Source of the DNA: an uncultured Lachnospiraceae bacterium
GTDB taxonomy: Bacteria > Bacillota > Clostridia > Lachnospirales > Lachnospiraceae
Length of the DNA stretch: 64,000 bases
NCBI GenBank assembly: GCA_910584945.1
Contig: CAJUDY010000011.1
Coordinates: 1-64,000, forward strand
Direction of reading: 5' to 3'
A program made the position numbers and the translations under genes. How positions within the stretch are numbered: position 1 is the stretch's first letter; each line of letters starts with the position of its first letter. Below are positions 35,463 to 44,866 of this stretch, one piece after another. Below the pieces are notes generated by a model. It was given only the letters and a program-made list of their open reading frames with translations, was not told the origin of the DNA and ran no database searches.

Positions 35463-36568
35463 AGGCGAGCGGCAGGGCTCTCCCCTGCCCTCGACTGACG
35501 ATACTCTCCCATCAGAAGGTCTACCATGCGGCCATAGCTTTTGCTGCCTTCCTCCTGGGCGTTCGCCCTTAAGTATGTATCATTCACTTTGTCAGATACT
35601 TTTGCCACCGGTCCTTCATACTGCGCCCAGTACTCCCGGTGCCAGGCGTAGTCCTCTTCTGCCTGTTCGCAGAGCTGTCCCCTCACTTCCGCAAATCGTT
35701 CATAATCCGCCGCGTACAGAGCATTGATGCTATGCGTATAGGCAAGCAGAAGTCCGCTGTACTGTAGGTTCGCATCCTCCGACCCGGTGCAGGCAAGATA
35801 GGCGATAAAGTTCGCCTCATCCTCCCGCATGAATCCTTTCAAATGGGACAACTCGTGGCAGAGTACCGCCGGCTGATTGTAAGCTGGGATGTCCGGATTG
35901 TAGTGGGCCTCCATGGTATAGGGGCCGAAGACTCCCTCCAGGAATTCCATGGAGAGCACTTTCCAGGTCCGCACGGGCTTTGCCTTCGGATACCATCCGG
36001 CCAGTTCCTCATAAGTGTCCCCGAGTCTTGTCATGGCCTCTGTGGTCTTCTCCTGAAGGCCGTCGGGAAGTGCGGTCCGGCCGTCCTCCTGCACCTTTGT
36101 ATGCCTGCTGACCTCCTCGATCCTCTCGGTCAGCCACAGGCAGAGTCCCTCCAGCTCTTCCACCGTGGAAGGTTCCATGGGGAGACCCGCCAGGGTGGAA
36201 AAAGGAGTCCGGTGGTAGTTGATCCCGCAGGTCACTGTAAAGGCAAACAGCCAGAGAACTCCGAGCTTTAAAACCCCTTTTCCTGTGCGGAGCAAAAAAG
36301 CGGACAGCCTTGTCTCTTTTTTCCAGATCCGATAAATGCCGAAAAGCAGATAGCCCGCCGTGCCAAAGAGCATCAGGTAGATCACGCACTCATCCAAGGC
36401 AAAAGGAAACAGATTGCTGATCCCGCCCAGAATGCGTAGCATCCACGGATAGATCCGGCTTGCATACCACTCCGCAAAGCCATGGAACGATCTTGCCAGC
36501 GTCTGCAGGGCAATAGCCGCCAGAAGCAGAACCGCTATTCTTTTATTTTTTTCGTCTGTCCGATGCAT
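35459..36568 (-). CDS. DUF3810 membrane protein with HExxH motif
   Basis: A 369-aa protein. Seen: three N-terminal membrane segments (about 8-110), an extracellular region, and CHELSHLKGFMREDEANFIAYLAC near 240-263. HELSH is an HExxH zinc-site pattern, and the downstream EANFIAY offers a third ligand, so a membrane-bound metalloprotease is possible; the family is formally of unknown function. Its start overlaps the end of the lspA-like gene by 34 nt, which points to translational coupling in a clpX-lspA-DUF3810 unit. Confidence 0.85.
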   Translation of the reverse strand: MHRTDEKNKRIAVLLLAAIALQTLARSFHGFAEWYASRIYPWMLRILGGISNLFPFALDECVIYLMLFGTAGYLLFGIYRIWKKETRLSAFLLRTGKGVLKLGVLWLFAFTVTCGINYHRTPFSTLAGLPMEPSTVEELEGLCLWLTERIEEVSRHTKVQEDGRTALPDGLQEKTTEAMTRLGDTYEELAGWYPKAKPVRTWKVLSMEFLEGVFGPYTMEAHYNPDIPAYNQPAVLCHELSHLKGFMREDEANFIAYLACTGSEDANLQYSGLLLAYTHSINALYAADYERFAEVRGQLCEQAEEDYAWHREYWAQYEGPVAKVSDKVNDTYLRANAQEEGSKSYGRMVDLLMGEYRQSRAGESPAARL

Positions 36569-37002
36569 ATCAGTAACGCTCCTGTCATGATAAAGAAATC
36601 GGATAGATTAAACACCAGATGGTTCAGCCGCTCGAACGGCGTACGAAAGCTTACATAATCCACCACATAGCCCTTCCTGCACCGATCATACAGATTGGAG
36701 AGGGCGCCCCCCGTCAGAAGGGCATATCCAAACTTCTGTACTTCTTTTCCCTTTTCCAGCAGCTTCAAAAGAAAGAAGCCTGTTCCTGCAAGAGTGATGA
36801 GCCCGCTGCCTTTGATGATGGCCGGCATATGCCCTTCGAACCTGCCGCCGGCCATGCCATAGTTGCGCAGCCTCTTCACCCGGATATTTCCTCCAAGCAG
36901 CTCCTTCTCCTTCTCAAAGTCCGGATTGTCATCGATTTCGTGTTTTACCGCCAGGTCTGTCTGAAAAAGTCCCAGCGCCAGTTGTATCCATATCAGTCTC
37001 AT
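36535..37002 (-). CDS. lspA: Signal peptidase II (LspA)-family protein
   Basis: A 155-aa membrane protein. The C-terminal half has the LspA catalytic blocks: GGALSNLYDRCRKGYVVDYVSF (first Asp) and FNLSDFFI (second Asp), with membrane segments around them. LspA cleaves the signal peptide of prolipoproteins. The N-terminal half is unusual: a short first hydrophobic segment followed by a charged loop (about 18-50) rather than the compact family form, so this may be a divergent LspA. It starts 7 nt after the clpX stop. Confidence 0.8.
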   Translation of the reverse strand: MRLIWIQLALGLFQTDLAVKHEIDDNPDFEKEKELLGGNIRVKRLRNYGMAGGRFEGHMPAIIKGSGLITLAGTGFFLLKLLEKGKEVQKFGYALLTGGALSNLYDRCRKGYVVDYVSFRTPFERLNHLVFNLSDFFIMTGALLICIGQTKKIKE

Positions 37003-37009
37003 CTTTTTC

Positions 37010-38455
37010 TCATCCCTGCATTTCGAGAGCCGGCGCCCCCCGCATGGTGATCACCGGACCTCCTTTGTGTTCGATATAATCTTCCGTGATCATCACCTGT
37101 CCGATGTTGTCGTCCTTGGGGATCTCATACATGATATCCAGCATAAAGTCCTCGATGATCGCCCGCAGCGCCCGCGCCCCGGTGTCTTTTTCCATCGCCT
37201 TCTTCGCAATGGCCCGAAGAGCCCCTTCTGTGAACTCCAGCCGGACCTCATCCAGTGCCAGAAGCTTCTGGTACTGCTTTAAAATCGCGTTCTTCGGCTC
37301 CTTTAAGATCGACACCATCATATCCTCCGACAGGGCGTCCAGCGTAAAAATCACTGGAAGCCGCCCGATGAATTCCGGAATCATACCGAACTTCCGGATA
37401 TCCTCCACGGTCACTCTCCTCAGCAGATTCTTCTCATGATCGTATTTGTCTTTTAAATCCGCCCGAAAACCGATGGACGACTGTTTATTCAGCCGCTCTT
37501 TGATGATGTCCTCCAGGTCCGGGAAGGCTCCGCCGCAGATAAACAGAATGTTCTTCGTATTGATGGTCTCCAGGGGGACCATGGCGTTCTTGCTGTTGGC
37601 GCCTACGGGCACCTCCACCTCCGCCCCCTCCAGAAGCTTCAGCATCCCCTGCTGGACCGATTCGCCGCTTACGTCCCGCTGGTGGGTGTTCTTTTTCTTG
37701 GCGATCTTGTCGATCTCGTCGATAAACACGATTCCCCGCTCTGCCTTCTCCACATCGTTATTCGCCGCAGCCAGAAGCTTGGACAGTACGCTCTCGATAT
37801 CATCCCCGATGTAACCCGCCTCGGTCAAAGAAGTGGCGTCGGCGATGGCAAGCGGCACATCCAGAAGCCTGGCCAGCGTCTTCACCAGATAAGTCTTCCC
37901 GCTTCCGGTGGGCCCGATCATCAGCATATTGGACTTCTCGATCTCGATGCCGTCCGCCTCCGATCCTGCAGCCACCCGCTTGTAATGATTATAAACGGCC
38001 ACGGAGATCACTTTTTTCGCCTTTTCCTGACCGATCACATACTCGTCCAGGCTCTCCTTGATCCGGTGAGGCGCGGGCACCGAGCGGATGTCGAATTCCT
38101 TCTTCGGCTCTGCCTGATCCGCCGCCTTCTTCGGCGCCTTTTTCTTCACCTTCTGTCTTCTGGGAATAAGGTTCTGCAGATCCGCCAGATTAATCATGCT
38201 GATGTTGGGCATCCTGGAAAAGTCCAGCTTGCTGTAGTCCACATTGCCGCTGCTCATCATGTCCATGGTCCGCTGCATGCACTCGGGGCAGATGCTGATC
38301 TCCTTGGTCAGATGAATCATCTTCCCGGTCTTGCTCTCGGGCCGGTGACACACAAAGCAGACGTCGTCGTAATGGTTCTCTTCCGTTCCCTCTCCCTCGG
38401 GACCGGCTTTCTCCTGTTCTACTTCCTGTTCTTTATTCTCAATATCCATACTCAT
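37010..38455 (-). CDS. clpX: ATP-dependent Clp protease ATP-binding subunit ClpX
   Basis: A 481-aa AAA+ unfoldase. Seen: N-terminal zinc-binding Cys pairs (C33/C36 and C56/C59), a lysine-rich linker (about 100-125), then the ClpX core with GPTGSGKTYLVKTLARLL (about 183), DEIDKIA Walker B, LEGAEVEVPVG and the family-typical C-terminal TGARALRAIIE. It unfolds substrates for ClpP. It is longer than standard ClpX (~420 aa), with an acidic N-terminal extension (about 1-28) and a longer linker, and it is not next to clpP or tig here. It could be the main copy or a paralogue. Confidence 0.92.
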   Translation of the reverse strand: MSMDIENKEQEVEQEKAGPEGEGTEENHYDDVCFVCHRPESKTGKMIHLTKEISICPECMQRTMDMMSSGNVDYSKLDFSRMPNISMINLADLQNLIPRRQKVKKKAPKKAADQAEPKKEFDIRSVPAPHRIKESLDEYVIGQEKAKKVISVAVYNHYKRVAAGSEADGIEIEKSNMLMIGPTGSGKTYLVKTLARLLDVPLAIADATSLTEAGYIGDDIESVLSKLLAAANNDVEKAERGIVFIDEIDKIAKKKNTHQRDVSGESVQQGMLKLLEGAEVEVPVGANSKNAMVPLETINTKNILFICGGAFPDLEDIIKERLNKQSSIGFRADLKDKYDHEKNLLRRVTVEDIRKFGMIPEFIGRLPVIFTLDALSEDMMVSILKEPKNAILKQYQKLLALDEVRLEFTEGALRAIAKKAMEKDTGARALRAIIEDFMLDIMYEIPKDDNIGQVMITEDYIEHKGGPVITMRGAPALEMQG

Positions 38456-38604
38456 GAATCCTTCCTCTTGCTGCTACTGATTATATAATACCCCCTTACG
38501 CTCCGCAAGTAAAGTTTTTCTAAAGAGGAACCTGCTGTCAATAACTGGCTGAATCACAACTGCCGCAGAATACAGTCTCCTGCATCCTGCGGCAAGTACC
38601 ACTC
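38456..38604. other. Gap between clpX and htrA with a hairpin
   Basis: TGCCGCAG pairs with CTGCGGCA within about 38554-38592, without a T-run. It probably serves as a weak terminator or 3' stabiliser for htrA. Confidence 0.4.
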
Positions 38605-39957
38605 TTATTCCTCTGTCTCCACCCCTACCTGGGACCCGGTGCTCAAAGTAATATCAAGCACTTTTTCCACATATTCCGCGTCTTCCAGTCTCTGGATGGT
38701 GATGGCGATCGTCTCTCCTGACGCGTAGTAGCTAAGCGTCTCCCGAAGCTGCGCATAACTGCTGATGCGGGTTCCGTCCAGCTTGGTGATGATATCTCCT
38801 TTCTGAAGACCGGCCTTTTCTGCAGCGCCGCCCTCGGAGATGGTACTGATATAGACGCCCTCCGGCATCCCATAACTCTCGGACGCGTCCGTGGTCACAT
38901 CCACGCCGACGATCCCAAGATACCCTCTGTCCTCTTCTTTTACCTGATCTCTGGTGACCTTGTTCATCAGGTCTCCGATGATGGACTCCACATCGCTGAT
39001 AGGAATCGCATAACCCATACCTTCCACATCCTCAGAGATGAACTTCACGGAGTTAATGCCGATCAGCTCTCCCTTGCTGTTCAGAAGAGCGCCGCCGCTG
39101 TTGCCAGGATTGATGGCCGCGTCGGTCTGGATCAGACGGTTGGTGATTGTCGCCCCTTCGCTCGTCACGCTAACCTCCCGGTTCAGCGCGCTGACAATGC
39201 CAGAAGTCACAGAAAGTCCGTAACCGTAAGCATTGCCGATGGCGACCACCGGCTCGCCCACTTCCATCGTACTGGAATCTCCCACCGCGGCGATCTTGAT
39301 CATGTCCTGGGTTTCCTTGGGGATATCTTCCGTCAGGACCGCGATCACTGCCAGGTCCTTGCCCGGGTCCGTCCCTTTGACTTTTGCGGGAATCACGTTG
39401 TCTTCATCCGCATCCTCTCCGTCGGAGTTAAAGTAGACGCTGATCTCCTTGGCGCCGGACACCACATGGTTGTTGGTCACAATCAGGATCTCCGTATCGT
39501 TTCTTCCTATGATAATACCGGAGCCGCTGGACTGACTCTCCTGCTCATAGGTGCCGAAAAAGGTGCGGAACTCTGTGGTTCCCACATTGGTGATAGACAC
39601 CACCGAGGGCATACAGTTCCGGACGATATCCGACACGTCGTAGACATCTGAACTGCTGCCTGCCACCGTGGTCGTAGGCGTCGCGTTCTCCCCTGCTTCT
39701 CTGACCCCGGTCCCCTTCGTGGTTACCTGATCTCCGAACATCTGTCTTCCGATATAATTGGTTCCCATGAAAGAAGCGCTGGCCACGCTGCCAAACACCA
39801 GCGCCAGCACCAGGCACTTGGCCACTGTCTTTCCAAAACCACCTTTTTTCTTTTTTTTCTGTTCCTTTAAATTGGAAGAAGAATCATAATGAATATAGCC
39901 GCCGTTTGTATCATAATAATTACCGGTCTCTGTGTGATGATTCAGATCCTCGTACAT
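38605..39957 (-). CDS. htrA: HtrA/DegP-family serine protease with PDZ domain
   Basis: A 450-aa membrane-anchored quality-control protease. Seen: a Tyr/Asn-rich cytoplasmic tail, a lysine cluster, a membrane segment (about 44-66), a trypsin-like domain with His in VTNNHVV (about 162), Asp in GKDLAVI (about 201) and Ser in NPGNSGGALL (about 286), and one C-terminal PDZ domain (about 340-430) with GGAAEKAGLQKGDIITKLDG. The start at 39957 has AAAGGAG 9 nt upstream. A direct repeat of GAATTGTGAT lies upstream (about 40011-40032) and may be a regulator site. Confidence 0.96.
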   Translation of the reverse strand: MYEDLNHHTETGNYYDTNGGYIHYDSSSNLKEQKKKKKGGFGKTVAKCLVLALVFGSVASASFMGTNYIGRQMFGDQVTTKGTGVREAGENATPTTTVAGSSSDVYDVSDIVRNCMPSVVSITNVGTTEFRTFFGTYEQESQSSGSGIIIGRNDTEILIVTNNHVVSGAKEISVYFNSDGEDADEDNVIPAKVKGTDPGKDLAVIAVLTEDIPKETQDMIKIAAVGDSSTMEVGEPVVAIGNAYGYGLSVTSGIVSALNREVSVTSEGATITNRLIQTDAAINPGNSGGALLNSKGELIGINSVKFISEDVEGMGYAIPISDVESIIGDLMNKVTRDQVKEEDRGYLGIVGVDVTTDASESYGMPEGVYISTISEGGAAEKAGLQKGDIITKLDGTRISSYAQLRETLSYYASGETIAITIQRLEDAEYVEKVLDITLSTGSQVGVETEE

Positions 39958-40108
39958 AAGCAATCACTCCTTTCAAATCCTGTCCTTATTGGATATTTCT
40001 ACTATAACAGGGAATTGTGATAGAATTGTGATTAAATCTTTAAAAATTTTTGAAAAGGGTGTATACTGTTAGAGTCTATACAGAAAACAAAAAGAAAGGA
40101 CGTATTAC

Positions 40109-41233
40109 ATGAAGAAAAAAACTTTACTGCTCTTTTTATCTGCCGTACTGGCATGCAGCGCCCTGACCGGCTGCGGCGGCAAAGAGGAAGACGCGGCGCC
40201 TGTGGTCACGGATATATCTGAGGCAGAGGATTCCGAAGAGGAACCGGAAGAAGAGGCCGAAGAAGAACCGGAAGAAAAGGAACCAGAAGAGACCCGGGAA
40301 GGCATGTACCGCAGCGAACTGACTAACGAGTGGATCGACGAAAGTCTCAAGAGTCAGCGCCCGGTAGCCATTATGGTCGACAATGAGAAAACTGCCCTTC
40401 TCCACTATGGGCTTACTCAGGCAGATATCGTATATGAGATGATGAACAGCACCGCCAACGGCGAGATCACCCGCTTTATGGCGCTTGTCAAGGATTGGGA
40501 CAAGATCACGCAGTTCGGTAGTATCCGGAGCGTACGCCCGACCAACTTTATGATCGCTCCGGAATACAACGCGGTGGTCATTCACGACGGCGGTCCCTTC
40601 TATATTGACCCGTACCTCAAAAATCCATGGGTGGATCACTTAAGCGGCGGATTCGCCCGCATCCAGAACGGGAAACCCAGAGAGTTCACGGAATATGTCA
40701 CCACCGGAGAGGTCGCAAAGCGTCTGGAATCCGCAGGCATCTCTTCCGAGTACAACGACTATTACCCCGGACCCCACTGGGAATTCGCAAGCGAATCCAA
40801 ACCGGTGGATCTCTCACAGGCTTCCGACTCCATCGCCTGTACCCTGGTGGACCTGCCCTTCGATCACAATGGATCGGAGTTGAACTACGACGAAGCCAGC
40901 AATACGTATCTGTATTCTGAATATAATATGAAACACACCGACCCGGCCAACGGCGACAAGCAGCTCGCTTTCACCAATATCCTGATCCAGAACGCGACCC
41001 ATACCAAGTATGACAGCAATGGTTATATGCAGTTCAATATCCTGGAGCAGACCGGACGCAGCGGTTATTATATCACCGGCGGAAAAGCCATCCCGGTTAC
41101 CTGGAGCAAGGGACATGACATGGACCCTACCCGCTTCTATGATATGGATGGTAATCTGATTACCCTGAATACCGGCAAGACCTACATCGCCCTGGTATCC
41201 GACACCCGTTGGGACGAGCTGGTACTGGAGTAA
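40109..41233 (+). CDS. DUF3048 (YerB-type) lipoprotein
   Basis: A 374-aa exported lipoprotein. Seen: lipobox ALTGC (Cys near 22), a highly acidic Glu/Pro linker (about 40-70), then the DUF3048 domain with RPVAIMVDNEKTALLHYGLTQADIVYEM and FGSIRSVRPTNFMIA. B. subtilis YerB belongs to this family; the function is unknown, and an association with the cell wall or DNA uptake has been suggested only loosely. AAAGGA precedes the ATG. It is divergent from htrA and ends at a shared bidirectional terminator. Confidence 0.92.
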   Translation: MKKKTLLLFLSAVLACSALTGCGGKEEDAAPVVTDISEAEDSEEEPEEEAEEEPEEKEPEETREGMYRSELTNEWIDESLKSQRPVAIMVDNEKTALLHYGLTQADIVYEMMNSTANGEITRFMALVKDWDKITQFGSIRSVRPTNFMIAPEYNAVVIHDGGPFYIDPYLKNPWVDHLSGGFARIQNGKPREFTEYVTTGEVAKRLESAGISSEYNDYYPGPHWEFASESKPVDLSQASDSIACTLVDLPFDHNGSELNYDEASNTYLYSEYNMKHTDPANGDKQLAFTNILIQNATHTKYDSNGYMQFNILEQTGRSGYYITGGKAIPVTWSKGHDMDPTRFYDMDGNLITLNTGKTYIALVSDTRWDELVLE

Positions 41234-41261
41234 GGACTCCTTCCGGTACATAATGTCTTTC

Positions 41262-41293
41262 TAAAAAGGCGGCGCATGAGCGCCGCCTTTTTT
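41262..41293. terminator. Bidirectional terminator between DUF3048 and citrate synthase genes
   Basis: AAGGCGGCGC pairs with GCGCCGCCTT around an ATGA loop, with A- and T-runs on the two sides. It serves both convergent genes and overlaps the citrate synthase stop codon. Confidence 0.93.
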
Positions 41294-42629
41294 ATAATTT
41301 CTTTTCTTTCATCACGCTCTTGTAAGAGGGACGGATGATCTTGTTCATGCCGATGATCTCCTCGATCCGATGGGCGCTCCAACCTACGATTCTGGCAATG
41401 GCGAAGATCGGGGTGTAAAGCTCTACCGGAATTCCAAGCATCTCATAGACAAAACCGCTGTAAAAATCTACATTGGGGCTGACGCCTTTGTAGATCTTGC
41501 GTTTTTTCCCGATGAGCTCCGGCGCCAGCATCTCGATATTGTTGTAAAGGGCCATATCCCGGTCGCGCTTTTTCTCCATGGAAAGCATCTCCACGAATCC
41601 TTTAAATACCCGCTCTCGGGGATCAGAGAGAGAGTAGACGGCATGTCCCATGCCGTAGATCAGACCTTTTCGATCGAAGGCCTCTCCGTCCAGAATCTTG
41701 CCAAGATAGCTCCTTACCTCTTCTTTGTCCGTATAGTCCTTCACATGTTTCCGGATATCCGCCATCATCTCCATCACCTTGATGTTGGCTCCGCCGTGCT
41801 TGGGCCCTTTCAGGGAAGACATGGCCGCCGCGATCGCAGAATATGTATCCGAGCCGGAGGATGTCACGACTCTGGTAGTGAACGTGGAATTATTTCCGCC
41901 GCCGTGCTCCATATGAAGCATCAGCGCCACATCCAGCACCTTGGCCTCCAGAAAGGTATATTTTTTATCCGGCCGCAGCATCATTAGCAGATTTTCCGCC
42001 GTCGACAGTTCCGGGTTGGGCCTGTGAATATACATGCTCTCATCCCGCTCATAATGATTGTAGGCGTGATATCCGTAAACAGCCAGCATCGGAAAGACGC
42101 TGATCAGGTTTAAACACTGGCGGATCACATTGCCTACCTCATTGGAATCCATATGATCGTCATAGGATGCCAGCGTCAGGATGCTCCTGGTCATGGAATT
42201 CATGATATCTTTGTTGGAGGCCTTCATGATCACATCCCTGGTAAAATTCGTCGGAAGCTCTCTTCCGGCCGCCAGCAGATCTCTGAATTCCGCCTCTTCT
42301 TCCTTGGTGGGAAGTTCTCCGAACAGCAGAAGATAGGCCGTCTTCTCGAAGCCGAAGGACCTCTCGGGTATGCTGGTCACCAGGTCTATCACATTGTATC
42401 CCCGGTACCAGAGCTCCCCATCGCAGGGAACTTTCTTTCCGTCCGCCATCTTGAAAGAGTCGATCTTGGAGATGTTCGTAAGCCCTGTCAGCACACCGTT
42501 TCCATTGAGATCCCGAAGCCCGCGGTTCACGCCGAACTCTTTAAACAATTCGTCCGATATGGTGTCGTTTTCCACACACATCTTCCGATATTTATCCACA
42601 TATTCACTCCATTTTTCGTAATATCCCAT
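41292..42629 (-). CDS. gltA: Citrate synthase
   Basis: A 445-aa cytoplasmic enzyme that condenses oxaloacetate and acetyl-CoA to citrate. Seen: CDGELWYRGYNVIDLV near 68-83, MLHMEHGGGNNSTFTTRVV, KGPKHGGAN (catalytic His near 275), YGMGHAVYSLSDPR (second His near 328) and SPNVDFYSGF (catalytic Asp near 384). It has the ~450-aa form common in Clostridia. No aconitase or isocitrate dehydrogenase gene is adjacent. A 16-bp perfect palindrome lies in its promoter region. Confidence 0.96.
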   Translation of the reverse strand: MGYYEKWSEYVDKYRKMCVENDTISDELFKEFGVNRGLRDLNGNGVLTGLTNISKIDSFKMADGKKVPCDGELWYRGYNVIDLVTSIPERSFGFEKTAYLLLFGELPTKEEEAEFRDLLAAGRELPTNFTRDVIMKASNKDIMNSMTRSILTLASYDDHMDSNEVGNVIRQCLNLISVFPMLAVYGYHAYNHYERDESMYIHRPNPELSTAENLLMMLRPDKKYTFLEAKVLDVALMLHMEHGGGNNSTFTTRVVTSSGSDTYSAIAAAMSSLKGPKHGGANIKVMEMMADIRKHVKDYTDKEEVRSYLGKILDGEAFDRKGLIYGMGHAVYSLSDPRERVFKGFVEMLSMEKKRDRDMALYNNIEMLAPELIGKKRKIYKGVSPNVDFYSGFVYEMLGIPVELYTPIFAIARIVGWSAHRIEEIIGMNKIIRPSYKSVMKEKKL

Positions 42630-42663
42630 TAAATTCCCCCTTGCTCATGATTTTTACGTGCTT

Positions 42664-42679
42664 ATTATGTTAACATAAT
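42664..42679. promoter_or_regulatory. Palindromic operator candidate upstream of citrate synthase
   Basis: ATTATGTTAACATAAT is a perfect 16-bp palindrome ~35 nt upstream of the ATG. It overlaps a -10-like CATAAT. It is likely a repressor or activator site. Confidence 0.5.
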
Positions 42680-42826
42680 TTTTTTGAAATTGCCATCTTT
42701 TTTTCCATTTTTCTGAAATATCCCCCATCATGCTCTCACAGAATGCGCAGTACCGCGCATTCCCGGACCGCGCATCGCAACAAATCATGTTCTGCCAAAG
42801 CTGCGCTGCGAGCGCATGACTGTTCT

Positions 42827-44428
42827 CTATCCTTCTGCGGGTGGCGCTTCCACCGGCGTCTCCACCGGTACTTCCGGGACCGGCTCCGGGACTGGTTCCT
42901 CCACCGGAACTTCCGGAACCGGCTCCGGGACTGGTTCCTCCGCAGGCGGGATCTCCGGGTTCTCCGCCAGAGCTTCTCCCTGTCCTTCTTCCGCGGGCGG
43001 CGCGCCCTTTTCCCTCACTACCGGCTCAGTACCCGGCAGATGATAGCAGATCACCGGGGTCCCCTTCTCGATATTCTCGTAGATCTCCCGGGCAGTGGAA
43101 GGCGGCAGATTGATACATCCGTGGGAACCGTTGGTCTTATAGATATTGCTGCCGAAAGACCCTCGCCAGCTGGCGTCATGCATACCGATGTTCCGGTTGA
43201 AGGGCATCCAATAAGATACCGGCGTCCGGTAGTTCTCTCCGGTCAAAGTGGCGTTTCTCTGCTTGTAAGTCACTCCGTAGACTCCCGCCGGCGTGTCATA
43301 GCCTCTGGAGGAATTCCCAGACACAAAATCAGACTCCAAAAGCAGATTTCCGTCTTTATAGAAGAACAGATGCTGAGCGGTCAGATTAATTTCCACATAG
43401 GTATCGCCGTAATCCGGAGTCCCGTACCGGTCCGCCGTCTGATAGTAGACCGGCGTACGCGCACCGCTCTCTCCCCGCTCGATCATCTCCATCAGTTCCT
43501 GCACTTCCTGATCCGCGTTCATCCACCAGCCGTAGTCGCCTTCCTTGATCGTGACTTCCTTCCCATAGCTGGTCTGGAAGGTCCGGGGCCGGAAAATGCT
43601 GTCGTATTTCTTCCTGAGCGACGCCACAAAGGCTTCCACATGGACCTGGTCCAGCGTCACATCCGTACCGTCCACATGAATCCATTCACTGATGGTCTGC
43701 CCATTCAGAACCTCCTGATTCTCCCCAAAGGTATAGGTAATCTGAATGTCCGCATATTTTTGAAGCTTCTCCTGTACTTTTCGAAGGTCTTCATCCTCCG
43801 ACGTTACCTGAGGCGTCTCGTAGCATCCAGCTTCCTCCAGATTCACCCTCTCTTCCAGAGCAAGTACGGCTCCCTTTATGGTTTCAAGCGTCTTCGATTC
43901 ATCCAGGAGATTCCCCTGGGTCTCCGGCACGATCTGAAAGCCTTCTTCCGGCGTATAGTCTGCTATGTAAGCGTCCGTAGGCGCCTTCGCAAAGTCCTTC
44001 TGAAACCCCTGAAGCTTCCGGACCTGCTCTTCCAGCTTCTCTTCATTACAGGCGATCAGCCCTTCTGTTGTATGCTCCGCACTCTGGGGCAGAAACCAGG
44101 TCCGGGTGTCCTGCTCTTCCAGCAATTTCTGAAGGGGTTCTTCCGAAGAATAGGACAGGGCGATGTCTTTTCCCTGAATCTCTTCTTCCAGAATCGAACC
44201 GTCTTCTTTGCGTTCTTCAATACATAAAGAATAATCCTGAACCTGATCCTTTACTTCCTCCATCGTCATACCCGACACATCGATCCGGTCCACCACCGTC
44301 CCCGGCAGGAAATGGCTTTGATAGTAAAAAAGTCCTCCTCCATATGCGGCCGCGGCGGCCACCAACGCACAGCCAAGAACCGCCGGCAAAACAGGAAAGC
44401 GTTTTTTGACATTTTTCGGTTCTTTCAT
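42827..44428 (-). CDS. L,D-transpeptidase (YkuD) with proline-rich tail
   Basis: A 533-aa cell-wall enzyme. Seen: one membrane segment (about 12-34), a large N-terminal extracellular region with peptidoglycan-binding-like repeats (about 40-330), a YkuD catalytic domain with GMHDASWRGSF and NGSHGCINLPP (catalytic Cys near 439), and a tail of near-identical PVPEPVPEVPVEE units (about 500-525) encoded by a 48-nt DNA repeat. It forms 3-3 cross-links or attaches proteins to peptidoglycan outside the membrane. A GAGGAGAG SD is present. The tail length may vary between strains. Confidence 0.94.
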   Translation of the reverse strand: MKEPKNVKKRFPVLPAVLGCALVAAAAAYGGGLFYYQSHFLPGTVVDRIDVSGMTMEEVKDQVQDYSLCIEERKEDGSILEEEIQGKDIALSYSSEEPLQKLLEEQDTRTWFLPQSAEHTTEGLIACNEEKLEEQVRKLQGFQKDFAKAPTDAYIADYTPEEGFQIVPETQGNLLDESKTLETIKGAVLALEERVNLEEAGCYETPQVTSEDEDLRKVQEKLQKYADIQITYTFGENQEVLNGQTISEWIHVDGTDVTLDQVHVEAFVASLRKKYDSIFRPRTFQTSYGKEVTIKEGDYGWWMNADQEVQELMEMIERGESGARTPVYYQTADRYGTPDYGDTYVEINLTAQHLFFYKDGNLLLESDFVSGNSSRGYDTPAGVYGVTYKQRNATLTGENYRTPVSYWMPFNRNIGMHDASWRGSFGSNIYKTNGSHGCINLPPSTAREIYENIEKGTPVICYHLPGTEPVVREKGAPPAEEGQGEALAENPEIPPAEEPVPEPVPEVPVEEPVPEPVPEVPVETPVEAPPAEG

Positions 44429-44866
44429 AACTCTCCTCGTTCCTTTCCGATCTCATTTAAAAGCCGGACCCCTCCGCTCTTACGCGGCAGGCATCCGGCC
44501 TGTAAGTTACAGTATAACGATTTTTGAGGAAAAAAACAACCGAAGAATGTCGGATTCCTTTTGTTCCCTCTACAGTTGTGGGTACCTGGACGGCATTTTG
44601 TGGGTCCCCGGACGCTGCCGGGAGCCCGGTACTGCCGCAGCGGGCGCGGGAATCGTGGGGGAGGGCCTTTGGGGGGCGTTTTTAGCGTCAGCGAGATCCA
44701 GCGTTTACGAAGACCCGGCGCGAAGCCGAAGCTTCGCGTCGTTGGTCGCAGTTAACGATTAGCTCGCTGACGCGTTGCCCCGGTCCTCCTCCGCGCTTCC
44801 CGCGCCCGCTGCGGCGTCCGGCATCCGGCATCCAGCGTCCCTCGTCCGGTGTCCGGCACCTTCACC
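44429..44866. other. Intergenic region dominated by a long imperfect palindrome
   Basis: No gene is seen. It holds structured repeat copy 2 (44635-44814). The flanks are GC-rich and partly self-complementary: CCCCGGACGCTGCCGGGA on the left (near 44606) and a run of TCCGGCA/TCCGGTG-like 7-8-bp units on the right (44815-44866). Confidence 0.6.
44635..44814. repeat. Structured intergenic repeat, copy 2
   Basis: Outer arms pair perfectly over 18 bp: CCGCAGCGGGCGCGGGAA (44635-44652) with TTCCCGCGCCCGCTGCGG (44797-44814). Inside, GCGTCAGCGAG pairs with CTCGCTGACGC, and a central hairpin is formed by CGCGAAGC/GCTTCGCG. Loops are shared with copies 1 and 3. Confidence 0.85.
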
